This document shows, in pieces, positions 16,827 to 26,100 of a DNA stretch of 64,000 nucleotides. A program made the position numbers and the translations under genes. The DNA is taken from NCBI RefSeq assembly GCF_008704995.1, contig NZ_CP023747.1:6358001-6422000 (forward strand), written 5' to 3'. The notes under the pieces are model-generated. The model saw only the letters and a program-made list of their open reading frames with translations. It was not told the origin of the DNA and ran no database searches. Within the stretch, counting starts at the first letter, position 1; each line of letters begins with the position of its first letter. Source of the stretch: Streptomyces nodosus. Lineage in GTDB: Bacteria; Actinomycetota; Actinomycetes; Streptomycetales; Streptomycetaceae.

Positions 16827-18434
16827 TCAGGAAGAGGAGCCCGGGGCGCCGCCGTCGAGGTCCAGACGGATCACGGCCAGTGTCTCGGCCACCTCGGCCG
16901 TGAGCTCGTCGTCCGGGCCGAACACCATGCACAGGTCCGCGTGCAGCGGTTCCATGACGGCGAAGGCATCTGCCGCCCGTCCCTGCGCGAGCAGCAGCAT
17001 GCCGATGTCGCGGCGCAGCTCCACCGCGTTCTCGCTCACGTCGCCGTCCACGGAGCGGACGATGCCGAGTACACCGTTCAGCCCGGCCAGCGCCTCGGTC
17101 ACCTGGCCCAGTTCGCCACGACAGCGGGCCGCTTGAGCCCGGCTGTCCAGCGCCTCCTCGCTGCTCGGGCCACTCACGCGTCCGTAGGCGTCGGCGAGCG
17201 CCTCGAACTCGGGCAGCGCGGCCCGGTAGTCACCCGCCAGCTGACGGCTGACCGCCCGGCGCACGCGCAGTCCGAGCACCGCCTTGCTCTCCGAACCGAG
17301 GGCGCGTGCGGCCGACTCGATCATCTCGCCCACCACCTCGGCGGCCTGGGCGTACCGTTCCTCATCCATCAGAGCGAGGTAGTGCGCGTGGACCTCGCGG
17401 ATCTGCTCCCGCAGCGCCTCCCGCTCGGCCGCGGGAACGACCGGCGGCGCGTCGGACCCGGCGGCGGGTGCGACAGGCCGCCCGCTCGCGGTACCGGCAC
17501 GTGAGCGGGGCGCGTAGGGACGGCGGAAGATCCCGGTCGGGTCGGGTGTCCCGGCGGGCCCCGACTCCTCCGGCGCGGACACCTCACCGGGCGCCGGCAG
17601 GAAGGGCCGCAACCGCTCGTACACCTCCTGCACGTCCGCCGGACGCGCCTCGGGCGCCTTGAGGAGCAGGTGCAGGACGAGATCCTCCAGCTCCGCCGGT
17701 ACGTCGGCACGCAGCTCCCGCAGGGGCGTCGGGGTCGCGCTGACCTGCTGCATCATCAGCTGCCACTCGCTGTCCCCGTTGAACAGCGGTCGCCCGCAGA
17801 GCAGTTCGTGCAGCACACAGCCGAGTGCGTACAGGTCGGTGCGCGGCGTGACGCGTCCACCACGCACCTGTTCCGGCGCCATGTACTGGTGCGTCCCGAT
17901 GGGAGTGCCCGTCGCGGTCAGCTTGGTGACGTCCGTCCGCAGGATGGCCGCGATGCCGAAGTCGAGCACCTTCACCGTGCCGTCCCGCGCGACCAGGATG
18001 TTGCTCGGCTTCAGGTCACGGTGCACCACGGGTACGTCGTGCGCGTACGACAGCACGGTCGCGACCTGAGCCGCGACAGCCACCGCCCAGCTGAGGGGGA
18101 GGGGGTGCTCCGGGTGCACGTAAGCGGTCAGTGGGATGCCGTCGACCAGTTCCATCACCAGGAACAGCTGCTCGTACGACTCGTCGAGCACCGCGTCGTA
18201 CACCTGCGGGACGCCAGGGTGCTGAATGCGTGCGGTGATCCGCGCCTCGCGCCGGAACCGCTTCTCGAACTCCTCGGCCAGATGCGGGGACGTCACGGCC
18301 TCGGGCCGGATCAGCTTCACGGCGACCGGCCGGTCCAGTACGGCGTCGTAGCCGCGCCACACGTCCCCCATGCCACCGTGATTGAACTGCTCCAGCAGCT
18401 CGTAGCGCCCTGCGATCCGTCGTACGTCCGGCAC
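16827..18434 (-). CDS. cytoplasmic Ser/Thr protein kinase with C-terminal helical repeats
   Basis: This 535-residue protein has a complete Hanks-type kinase domain (about residues 10-270): glycine loop NHGGMGDVW, Lys40, HRDLKPSN with Asp140, and DFG at 158-160. A proline-rich linker follows, then a helical tail (about 330-520) that looks like tetratricopeptide-type repeats. No membrane segment is seen, unlike PknB. The start is a GTG at 18434. It precedes the helicase gene by 48 nt and may regulate it by phosphorylation (inference). Confidence 0.9.
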   Translation of the reverse strand: MPDVRRIAGRYELLEQFNHGGMGDVWRGYDAVLDRPVAVKLIRPEAVTSPHLAEEFEKRFRREARITARIQHPGVPQVYDAVLDESYEQLFLVMELVDGIPLTAYVHPEHPLPLSWAVAVAAQVATVLSYAHDVPVVHRDLKPSNILVARDGTVKVLDFGIAAILRTDVTKLTATGTPIGTHQYMAPEQVRGGRVTPRTDLYALGCVLHELLCGRPLFNGDSEWQLMMQQVSATPTPLRELRADVPAELEDLVLHLLLKAPEARPADVQEVYERLRPFLPAPGEVSAPEESGPAGTPDPTGIFRRPYAPRSRAGTASGRPVAPAAGSDAPPVVPAAEREALREQIREVHAHYLALMDEERYAQAAEVVGEMIESAARALGSESKAVLGLRVRRAVSRQLAGDYRAALPEFEALADAYGRVSGPSSEEALDSRAQAARCRGELGQVTEALAGLNGVLGIVRSVDGDVSENAVELRRDIGMLLLAQGRAADAFAVMEPLHADLCMVFGPDDELTAEVAETLAVIRLDLDGGAPGSSS

Positions 18435-18549
18435 CTGGTCCTGGCCCCCGCCCGCGTCGAGTGTCCGAAGTGGTCTTCGATGTGGTCGGGGATCAGTCTC
18501 GCCGGTACGGTTCCGCGCGTCCAGCCGGGCCCGCCGGGGACTGGCTCGT

Positions 18550-19017
18550 CTAAGCCGTCGGGGTCACACCAGGGGTGCTGAACTGCGCCCAGACGGTCTT
18601 GCCCGGCCCGCCTCCGGTGCGTGGGGAGCAGCCCCAGCGGTCGGCGAGCGCCTCGACGAGGAGCAGGCCGCGTCCGCCGTCTTCGAGGGGGTCGGCGATG
18701 GTGCCGTCGGCCGGTGGGACGCACGGGAGACGTTCACCGCGGGTGTCGCTGACCTCGATCCGTACGGTCGCAGTGGACGGGTCCGCGGTGAGGAGGAGGT
18801 GGAAGTCCCGGCCTGCCACATGTCCGTGCCGCACGGCGTTGGCACACAGTTCCGCCGCGACGAGCGTGATGACGTCGTGAGTGTCGCTGCCGTACGGGAT
18901 TCCCCAGACGTCAAGGCGGTGCCCGCACAGCCGCCGGGCCAGGCGGGCGCCGCGCGGGGTGGAGCTGAAGCGCATCGCGAAAAGACGGGCGGTGAGGGGT
19001 GGTTGAGTTGCGGTCAT
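18550..19017 (-). CDS. HATPase_c ATP-binding regulatory protein (RsbW/anti-sigma type)
   Basis: This 155-residue protein has the small GHKL kinase fold: VAAELCANAVRHG (N box), IEVSDTRG (G1 box) and DGGRGLLLVEALADRWG (G2 box). It is the common Streptomyces ATP-binding protein that sits beside XRE/DUF397 regulator pairs. The ATG at 19017 begins MTATQPPLTARLFAMRF. Unusually the divergent XRE gene is not next to it; instead a graspetide cassette lies there and the XRE gene is 3 kb away. Confidence 0.85.
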   Translation of the reverse strand: MTATQPPLTARLFAMRFSSTPRGARLARRLCGHRLDVWGIPYGSDTHDVITLVAAELCANAVRHGHVAGRDFHLLLTADPSTATVRIEVSDTRGERLPCVPPADGTIADPLEDGGRGLLLVEALADRWGCSPRTGGGPGKTVWAQFSTPGVTPTA

Positions 19018-19130
19018 GCACTCACGGTGGCGCCCTGTGGCACACCGTGACCAGTGGTGACGCGCCGACGCCGGACAACCGTCCGTGGCGGCGCGCGGTC
19101 GTGTACGCGGCGGTACGGGCGAGAGACGCG
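19015..19130. repeat. duplicated regulator promoter region, copy 1
   Basis: About 115 bp here closely match 21954-22068 in the same orientation. Shared stretches include GGTGGCGCCCTGTGG and GACCAGTGGTGACGCGCCGA. In copy 1 it abuts the start of the intact ATP-binding gene; in copy 2 it leads into the XRE gene. The rest of the gap to 19295 holds no gene I can support. Confidence 0.8.
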
Positions 19131-19295
19131 GGACAGAGACCAGCGCACCGGCCGCTTCGCAGTTCTTGCCGGACGCCGAGCCTGACCGGCTCCGAGGCGG
19201 TGAGAGTGCGACCTTCGGCCGAGGCCGTGGCCGGCACAGCGAGGCGCTCCGCCCCGAGGTGCTCGTGGGGGCGGAGCGCATGCGTGGGACACGGG

Positions 19296-20420
19296 TCAGC
19301 GGCCCGCCCAGGTGACCGCCGGCTGTCCGGACCTGATGGTGATCTCGAACTCCTCCAACGGCGGCGCCCCGGCGCCGCGCCACCGGGTGATCTGCGCCTC
19401 GACGGCGTCCCAGATGCGGGACGGCCCGCCCTGTCGGACCGCCCACCGACCGTCGTGCTCTCGGAGCACTGCCCAGGCGCCGGTGTCGACGTCGAGGAAC
19501 AGGTGTTCCGTGCGGCCTTCGCGGGTGAGGCGGACGCACTGAGCGCGTGGCGCGGCGAGCTGGGCGACGAATCGGGTGTTCCAGTCGTCGATCACGTCGG
19601 CGCCGAGGACCGCATGTCGCTCGTCGCCCTCGTCGAGATCGGGGAGCAGCCCCAGGGGCGGCGGCAGTTGTGGCCTGGCAAGCATGAAGGAGATGTGTCC
19701 ACCGAGGAAGCGTCCGGATGCCGTGCCGTCCTCGTGCACCGTGAGCCTGGCCAGTTCGGAGGAGTACAGCCAACCGCCGAGGGTCACGAGCATGCTCCCA
19801 CCGGGACGGGTCTGCTCGATCAGTTCGCGTGGGACGGTGAGGAGCCCGCAGGTGGCGATCACCCGGTCGTAGTGGGCCCCGTTCTCGTACCCGGCAAGGC
19901 CGTCGCCGACGATCAGGTTCGGCGCGAACCCACACTGGCCCAGCGCGATGCGGGCGCGGGTGGAAACGTCCTCGTCGACCTCGACGGAGGTCACCGAATC
20001 GTCGCCGAGCCGGTGACACATCAGGGCCGTGGAGTAGCCGGTGCCCGTGCCGATCTCGAGCACACGGTGGCCTGCGTCGACCTGGAGGTCTTCGAGCATG
20101 CGCACCACCAGGCCGGGCATGGTGCTGGACGACGTGGGGGCGCGCATGATCTTCCCGTGGACGTCCCCGGGCACGATCGTTCCGGCGACCTGCGTCACCA
20201 GGGAGGCATCGTCGTAACACCCCTCCAGCCACCGCGGGTCGTCCGGCATGACCGGGGCCCAGGCGGTGGGCGTCGAGCCGTCGACCTGCTGGAAGAAGCC
20301 GCCGCGCAGGAACTCGTGGCGCGGAACCGCGGACACGGCCTCCCGCCAGGGCCCGGTTCGCAGATGTCCGCTGTCGGTCAGTCGCTCGACGAGCCGTGAC
20401 CTCAGCTCCTGTTCGTTCAC
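19296..20420 (-). CDS. PIMT-like O-methyltransferase of a graspetide cluster
   Basis: This 374-residue protein is related to protein-L-isoaspartate O-methyltransferase: VPRHEFLRG near the N-terminus, DDASLVTQ, and the SAM-binding motif VLEIGTGTGYSTAL. The C-terminal 150 residues are an extension typical of the methyltransferases paired with ATP-grasp peptide maturases (TIGR04188). The GTG at 20420 overlaps the ATP-grasp stop (GTGA). Known relatives methylate an Asp of an ester-crosslinked peptide, which then closes to an aspartimide. The likely substrate is the peptide encoded at 21364-21675. Confidence 0.87.
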   Translation of the reverse strand: MNEQELRSRLVERLTDSGHLRTGPWREAVSAVPRHEFLRGGFFQQVDGSTPTAWAPVMPDDPRWLEGCYDDASLVTQVAGTIVPGDVHGKIMRAPTSSSTMPGLVVRMLEDLQVDAGHRVLEIGTGTGYSTALMCHRLGDDSVTSVEVDEDVSTRARIALGQCGFAPNLIVGDGLAGYENGAHYDRVIATCGLLTVPRELIEQTRPGGSMLVTLGGWLYSSELARLTVHEDGTASGRFLGGHISFMLARPQLPPPLGLLPDLDEGDERHAVLGADVIDDWNTRFVAQLAAPRAQCVRLTREGRTEHLFLDVDTGAWAVLREHDGRWAVRQGGPSRIWDAVEAQITRWRGAGAPPLEEFEITIRSGQPAVTWAGR

Positions 20421-21367
20421 GCCGTCTTCCTCTCCAGGAGATCCGCCATCGCCGCCACCATCGGCAGCCCGGTCTCCGGTTCCAGCCACGCCCATTGCCC
20501 GGAGGGGTTGCACTCCAGGAACCACCATTGCCCCTGGCGGTCCACGGCGAAGTCGAAAGCGCCGAAGACGAGCCGGAAGTGGTCGAGATAGGCGCGCAGG
20601 GCCTCGCAGATACCCCGCGGTGGATGGACGACGCTGTACCGGAGTCGTGAGTAGTCGGTGCGCCAGTCCAACAGGTCCGACTCGATGCGGACGCAGAACA
20701 CCTGATCGCCGATGACGGTGACGCGCACGTCACCGGTCTTGTCGATCCGCTGCTGGAAGAGGTGGGCGGTGCCGGCCACCGTGCCGTCGATTTCATCGGC
20801 GGTGACCTCTCGTACCTCGACGGTGCAGGAGACCCCGTCGATTCGGTACAGCGGCGTGGACAGTGGCTTGTAGATGACCGGACGGTGGGTCTTGACGAAG
20901 GTGCGCGCGGTGTCGGGGTCCGAGGTGATCGCTGTGGGAGGCAGACGGAATCCGCAAGCGGCTGCGACGGCAAGCCCGGACGGCTTGAACTCGGCGTCGC
21001 CGATGCGGTGCGGGTGATTGACGTACAGGCAGCCGGGCAGCGAGGCCATGACTCCGCCGAGGCCGTAACGTGCCTGCGTGACGGCGAAGCGTGCGGTCTG
21101 ACCGTCGAGGTGGGGGAAGGCGAACCCGGAGGGCCTGCGGTAGTAGAGGGAACGGACGCGGGACAGGTCCGCTGTGCGCGTGGGCGTGCTCAGCGTGCCT
21201 CCGATTCCGTTCGACGTGACGGTGGCCGCGAACGACAGGGTGGCGGGGAAGTCCCCGGAGTCGAACCGCACGACCGGGACGCCCCGGCCGTGCAGTTCGT
21301 CGATCACCAGGTCGGTCGTGGGGTCGTCCAGGTTGGTGACGACCAGAACCGGACCCATGTCTGTCAC
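20417..21367 (-). CDS. ATP-grasp ribosomal peptide maturase (graspetide ligase)
   Basis: This 316-residue protein matches the TIGR04187-type maturase: VLVVTNLDDPTTDLVIDELH at the N-terminus, YYRRPSGF, VIYKPLSTPLY as ATP-binding segment, and FLECNPSGQWAWLE as the metal-binding end. It should form ester bonds between side-chain hydroxyls and carboxylates of the precursor with ATP. The GTG at 21367 overlaps the precursor stop (GTGA); an ATG three codons on (21358) is the alternative start. The 3' end overlaps the methyltransferase gene, so the three genes form one coupled unit. Confidence 0.9.
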   Translation of the reverse strand: MTDMGPVLVVTNLDDPTTDLVIDELHGRGVPVVRFDSGDFPATLSFAATVTSNGIGGTLSTPTRTADLSRVRSLYYRRPSGFAFPHLDGQTARFAVTQARYGLGGVMASLPGCLYVNHPHRIGDAEFKPSGLAVAAACGFRLPPTAITSDPDTARTFVKTHRPVIYKPLSTPLYRIDGVSCTVEVREVTADEIDGTVAGTAHLFQQRIDKTGDVRVTVIGDQVFCVRIESDLLDWRTDYSRLRYSVVHPPRGICEALRAYLDHFRLVFGAFDFAVDRQGQWWFLECNPSGQWAWLEPETGLPMVAAMADLLERKTA

Positions 21368-21675
21368 TGGTCGGTGTCGTTCCCGGTGTCCTGGTCGCCG
21401 CCACCGGCACCGCCGGGGCCCGCGCCGTCGGAAGGGTTGCCGGTGTTGGTCGCGGGGTTGGTGCCTGTGCTGGTCCCGTGTCCGGGCATCTCCACGACCT
21501 GTCCGGCGGCGTCGAAGTAGCGGCCGGTCTGGGTGGCCGGGTCCAGCGCGACGTGGGCGTACGAGGGTGCGAAGGCCGGGTACGGCGCCATCCGGCGCAA
21601 TCCCCATGGCGCGGGGGTGTTGACGCCGTTGGGCAGCGGCGTCCCGCTGGGAAGCCGATCGGAGTGGGCGAACAT
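21364..21675 (-). CDS. graspetide precursor peptide (ATP-grasp-modified RiPP)
   Basis: This 103-residue peptide begins at an ATG at 21675 with a strong AAGGAGG (21681-21687). The leader has PAPWGLRRMAPYP and the conserved segment LDPATQTGRYFDAAGQVVEM, characteristic of TIGR04186 leaders. The C-terminal core (about residues 66-103) is rich in Thr/Ser, Gly and Asp, with a Ser-Asp-Gly at 82-84 and several Asp near the end, suiting ester donors and acceptors. The Asp-Gly is a natural site for aspartimide formation. It is the first gene of the cassette. Confidence 0.88.
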   Translation of the reverse strand: MFAHSDRLPSGTPLPNGVNTPAPWGLRRMAPYPAFAPSYAHVALDPATQTGRYFDAAGQVVEMPGHGTSTGTNPATNTGNPSDGAGPGGAGGGDQDTGNDTDQ

Positions 21676-21845
21676 CGGTGCCTCCTTGTGGGCGGGAATG
21701 TCATGGGTTCTGCCGGGCGGCGGCCGTCTCCTGGGAGCCGGCCACCGGTGCCGCTGTCCGCTCCGTCGGCCTTTCCGGGGGCTTCGGAGCGGAGTCGGTG
21801 GGAGCCGCCGCCGGACGGTTCCGGGGCGTTTCGCCTGCCTGGTGA

Positions 21846-21956
21846 TCAGTCGGCGACGAGGTCGGCCGCGAGGTTCGGTTGCCGGCCCGAGGGGTGGCCC
21901 CGGCGGAGGTGCATCGCGAAGTTGTGCACCGTGAGGGGTGATTGTGCCGAGGTCAT
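21846..21956 (-). pseudogene. N-terminal remnant of an ATP-binding protein gene
   Basis: An ATG at 21956 opens a 36-residue frame starting MTSAQSPLTVHNFAMHL, clearly related to the start of the intact ATP-binding protein (MTATQPPLTARLFAMRF). It soon diverges and stops at 21846. It sits where an ATP-binding gene normally lies opposite the XRE gene. The remaining gap 21676-21845 should contain the graspetide promoter; no clear boxes were found. Confidence 0.65.
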
Positions 21957-22068
21957 GCACTTACGGTGGCGCCCTGTGGCCTAGCGTGACCAGTGGTGAC
22001 GCGCCGACGCGGGGCTTTCGTCCGTGGCGTGTGCGGCCGTGTACGTGGTGGTACGGGGAGAGGCGCGA
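21954..22068. repeat. duplicated regulator promoter region, copy 2
   Basis: Partner of the repeat at 19015-19130, same orientation. It carries the region between the ATP-binding remnant and the XRE gene. The two copies bracket the graspetide cassette. Confidence 0.8.
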
Positions 22069-22071
22069 GAG

Positions 22072-22917
22072 ATGACCGTGCGGGACGAAGAGGCTGGGCA
22101 GCGGAGGCCGGAGGACGAGCCGGGGGCGGGCGTGGTCACCGCGTTCGGACGGCAGTTGAAGCTGTTGCGGGTGCAGGCGGGGCTGGAGCGCCCGGAGTTC
22201 GGCAAGCGGATGGGGTACTCACCGGAGACGGTGGCCTCGATCGAGCAGGGGAGGCGGATTCCGCAGGCCCGGTTCATCGAGAAGGCGGATGAGGTGCTGG
22301 GGGCCGGGGGAGTGCTGACCGCCCTGAAGGAGGAGATGGGGAGGGCTCAGTATCCGGCCTTCTTCAGGGACATGGCTCGGCTGGAGGCGAAGGCTGCGGC
22401 CTTGAACCTGTACGCGGTGTACGCGGTGCCGGGCTTGTTGCAGACGGAAGACTACGCGCGTGCTGTTTTCCACATGCAGCGGCCGCTACTGGAAGACGAG
22501 GTGATCGAGCAACGGCTTGAGGCACGCATGGTGCGTCAGGAGATCTTGTGCCGACGCCCCGCTCCCTTGATGAGCTTCGTGATCGAGGAGGCGGTGCTAC
22601 GCAGGCCGATCGGCGGCCAGAAAGTCATGCGCGAGACGCTGGAACAAATCCTCGTCACCAGTCAGTCTAGGAACGTGGAGGTGCAGGTCATGCCGATCGA
22701 ACGTGAAGACAACGCCGCGTTGGGCGGCCCCTTCACACTGATCGACACGGACAAGGGGCAGCGCCTTGCGTACGCGGAAGTACAGGATCACAGCCGCATC
22801 TACACCGACGCTGCGTACGTACGCACGCTTGAAGCGCGCTATGGCATCCTCCGGTCACAAGCGCTGACACCGAGCGAGTCGGTGGCGTTCATCGAGCAAC
22901 TGATGGGAGACACATGA
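22072..22917 (+). CDS. XRE-family regulator with DUF5753 domain
   Basis: This 281-residue protein has an N-terminal Cro/C1 helix-turn-helix (RQLKLLRVQAGLERPEFGKR, then SPETVASIEQGRR) and a C-terminal DUF5753 domain (VPGLLQTEDYARAVF, MRETLEQILVTSQ, EVQVMPI). The ATG at 22072 follows a purine-rich stretch; an earlier GTG at 22024 is possible but lies within the duplicated promoter region. It overlaps the DUF397 gene by 4 nt. Such pairs act with an ATP-binding protein in Streptomyces development and antibiotic control. Confidence 0.9.
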   Translation: MTVRDEEAGQRRPEDEPGAGVVTAFGRQLKLLRVQAGLERPEFGKRMGYSPETVASIEQGRRIPQARFIEKADEVLGAGGVLTALKEEMGRAQYPAFFRDMARLEAKAAALNLYAVYAVPGLLQTEDYARAVFHMQRPLLEDEVIEQRLEARMVRQEILCRRPAPLMSFVIEEAVLRRPIGGQKVMRETLEQILVTSQSRNVEVQVMPIEREDNAALGGPFTLIDTDKGQRLAYAEVQDHSRIYTDAAYVRTLEARYGILRSQALTPSESVAFIEQLMGDT

Positions 22918-23120
22918 GCGTGCAGCACAGCAAGGCGGCTGTGCCCGAGGCCGCTTGGATAAAGAGCAGCTACAGCACAGGCAACGGTGGTGAATGCGTC
23001 GAGGCCGCCCCGACCTCCGGAGCCATCCTCGTCAGGGACTCGAAGCGGCCCGCAGTGGCCAGGCTGGCGTTCGGCGCCGAAGCGTGGGCCGGCTTCGTGC
23101 GCATGGCCGCCCGGCGCTGA
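22914..23120 (+). CDS. DUF397 protein
   Basis: This 68-residue protein has the DUF397 hallmarks AAWIKSSYSTGNGGECVEAA and ILVRDSKRP, ending WAGFVRMAAR. It is coupled to the XRE gene through ATGA. DUF397 proteins are partners, possibly antitoxin-like or co-regulatory, of XRE-DUF5753 proteins. Confidence 0.9.
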   Translation: MSVQHSKAAVPEAAWIKSSYSTGNGGECVEAAPTSGAILVRDSKRPAVARLAFGAEAWAGFVRMAARR

Positions 23121-23140
23121 GCGACGGACACATGACCGTC

Positions 23141-23170
23141 GGGGCCCGGTGCGCACCGGCACCGGGCCCC
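23141..23170. terminator. strong hairpin between convergent genes
   Basis: A perfect 12-bp inverted repeat (GGGGCCCGGTGC at 23141-23152 and its complement at 23159-23170) with a 6-nt loop lies between the convergent DUF397 and hsdR genes. There is no T-tract, as is common in Streptomyces. It probably terminates both transcripts. Confidence 0.8.
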
Positions 23171-23176
23171 AAGCGG

Positions 23177-26100
23177 TCAGAGGTCGTCCAGCCCCTCTTC
23201 CCGGCGGATCATCCGCCAGGCCGCACGGCGGGCGCTGCGGTCCAGGTTGGACTTGAAGTCGCGGTCCGTACCGAAGTACCGCTTGCCGAGCGTGTCGATC
23301 GTGGAGACATGGTCCATCATGTTCTCCTCGAACTTCTTGTCGAAGACGATGCCGAAGTTCTCCTCGTCGTTGACGAGGGCGGCGGCCCGGACCTTCGGGT
23401 CCTCCTTGGTGGCGTTGAAGGCCGGCAGAACGTCTTCCTCGGTGAAGTCCGTGCCGAACTTGCTGTTGAACTTGTCGATCAGCTCGGACAGCAGTGACTT
23501 CTCGGGGTCCTTCGCGCCGCCGACGCCGTCGCCGAAGCCCTTGAGCTCGGCAGGACCGTCGGGGCTGAGGGACACGTCGTGCTCACCGGTCTTCTCGACA
23601 CGCAGGTGACTCAGGTCGACCTCCCCTATGTCGACTCCGCCGTCCGCGAGGCGGGGGAGGCGATTGAGCAGGTAACGCCCGTACAGGTACAGGCGCTCCA
23701 ACTCGGCATCGCGGTACGGCACGATCTGTGCGAGGAAGCCGTACTTGCGGACGTAGTCGTTGAGATTGGCACGGAACTCCTCGGCCGTCTCGACGTCGTC
23801 CTCCTCCTCGCTCTCCAGGAGGGCGGTGAAGCGGACGACGGCGGGGGACAGGAGCCGGTACAGCTCGGCGTGCAGCTTCTCCCACTTGGACTGGGAGCCG
23901 GCCGCCTTCGCCTGCGCCTCGAAGTACGCGGCGACGAACTCGTCCATGTCCTGCTCCGAGATGATCGGGGCGGACATGACGCGGCTCTGGGCCGTGTAGA
24001 GGAGGTTGGGATCGGAGGGCAGGGTGTGCGCCTCCTCGAAGTACGGGCGGAAGGCGTCCTGGATGTCCTCGGCGTCGTTGACGAAGTCCAGGACGGCGAG
24101 GTCTGCCTGGGACTTGCGTTCGGCGGTGCGGTTGAGGCGGGAGAGGGTCTGCACGGCCGCGATGCCGGTCAGTGTCTTGTTGACGTACATCGTGGTGAGG
24201 AGCGGCTGGTCGAAGCCGGTCTGGTACTTCTCGGCGACGACCAGGATCCGGTACTCCTGCTGCCCCTTGCCACCGGCCTTCGCGGCCTTGTCGTCGGCAC
24301 GGGTGTAGCCGAAGGCCTTCGGCAATGCGTTCTCCGAGATGCCACCGCCGTTCTCCTTGACCTCGGTGGTCTCCTCGCCGTCGATGGTGAGGGACCCGGA
24401 GAAGGCGACCAGGACACCGAGGTCCGGGTACTTGGTGTCGTACTCGCGGTCGGCGATGTAACTCCGGATGGCGCGGGCCATCTGCACGGCGGAGTGCCGG
24501 GAGGCCGTGACCACCATGGCCTTGGCGCGTCCGCCGAGCCGGCCGCGGGTGTGGGCGACGAAGTGCTCGACGATCACCTGGGCGTGCTGCGACACCGTGT
24601 GCTCGTGCATGAGGGCGAACCGGGCGAGCAGGCTGTTTGCCTTGGAGGGGTCGACCTCCTTCTCGTCGCGGTTGAGGTTCGCGAGCTTCCAGTAGGTGTT
24701 GTACGTGACGTAGTTGCGCAGCGGGTCGAGGATGAAGCCTTCCTCGATGGCCTGGCGCATGGAGTAGGTGTGGAAGGGGCGATAGACGGTGTTTCCGTTC
24801 TCGACGCCTTCCGTGCCGAAGAGTTCGAGCGTCTTGGACTTGGGCGTGGCGGTGAAGGCGAAGTAGGAGAGGTTGGCGGCGCGGGAGCGTTCCACCGCCT
24901 TCGCCTTCAGCTGGTCGTTCAGGGTGACGGTGGTCGCGCCCTCGTCGTCCGAGTCGGCGTCCAGGCCGAGGTCGCGCAGGGCGGACTTCACGGCGGTGGC
25001 GGCGTCGCCGGACTGCGAGGAGTGTGCCTCGTCGACGATGATCGCGAAGCGGGTGCCCTTGATCTCGGTGGGGTTGCGCTTGATGTAGTCGAGCAGCGCG
25101 GGGAACGAGTGCAGGGTGACGGTGACGATTTTGCCGGTGTCCCGGGAGAGGGCGCGGGCGAGCTGTTCGCTCTTGGCTCCGTGCTTCTCGTCGACCTTCA
25201 CGACCAGGCCGTCGGTCTGGCTGAATCCGCCGACGGTTTCCCGGAGCTGGGAGTCCAGGTTGCGGCGGTCGGTGATGACGATGACCTTGTCGAAGACGGG
25301 CTCGCCCGGCTTGATACGGCCCTCGGCGAGGGCATCGGGCCTCAGGACGCTCGGATCCCTGCGGGCGTGCAGGTCGCTGAGGCGGTGGGCCAGCCAGCCG
25401 ATGGTGTTCGACTTGCCCGAGCCGGCGGAGGCCATCACCAGGTAGTTCTGGCCGGCACCGTGCACTGACGCGTGCGCGGTGAGCTTCCGGACCACGTCCC
25501 ACTGGTGGAAACGGGGGAAGATCGTCGACTTGGTGGTTCCACCGCCGGGCGTCTTGTGCTTCTGCTGGTGCACGAAACGCTGGAGGAGGTCGAGCCAGTT
25601 GTCCCGCTGCCAGACCTGTTCCCAGAGGTAGGAGGTCGCGTACGTGCCGTGGGCAGTGGGGGCCGGGTTCCCAGCCCCACCGGGCTGGCCGGGGCCGTTA
25701 GAGCCGGTGTTGAAGGGCAGGAATCGGGTGCTCTTGCCGCGCAGTTGCGTGCTGACGAAGACCAGGTCCGGGTCGACGGCGAAGTTCGCGATCACGCGCC
25801 GCGTGAAGATAAGCTCGGTCGGATCCCGGTCGGTACGGTACTGCTCCTTGGCCTGTTCGACGCCCTGCCCGGTGAGCGGGTTCTTCAACTCGGCCGTGGC
25901 GACCGGGATGCCGTTGAGGAACAGGGTCAGGTCGAGCTCGTGTCCCCAGTCCGCCTGCTTGGTGGCGTACCGGAGTTCCCGGACGACGGTGAGGCGGTTG
26001 GCCCGGTAGCCGTCGAGTACGGAGTCGGCGGAGATGAGGTTGGGCTTGAAGTAGGCGACGCGGATGCGGACACCGCGGTCCTTGACGCCGTTGCGGAGGA

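Noticed and set aside
18550..20973. An 807-codon open frame on the minus strand across the ATP-binding gene and methyltransferase region
   Set aside because: Only its last 155 codons form a recognisable protein; the rest is a GC-rich shadow of the methyltransferase and ATP-grasp genes.
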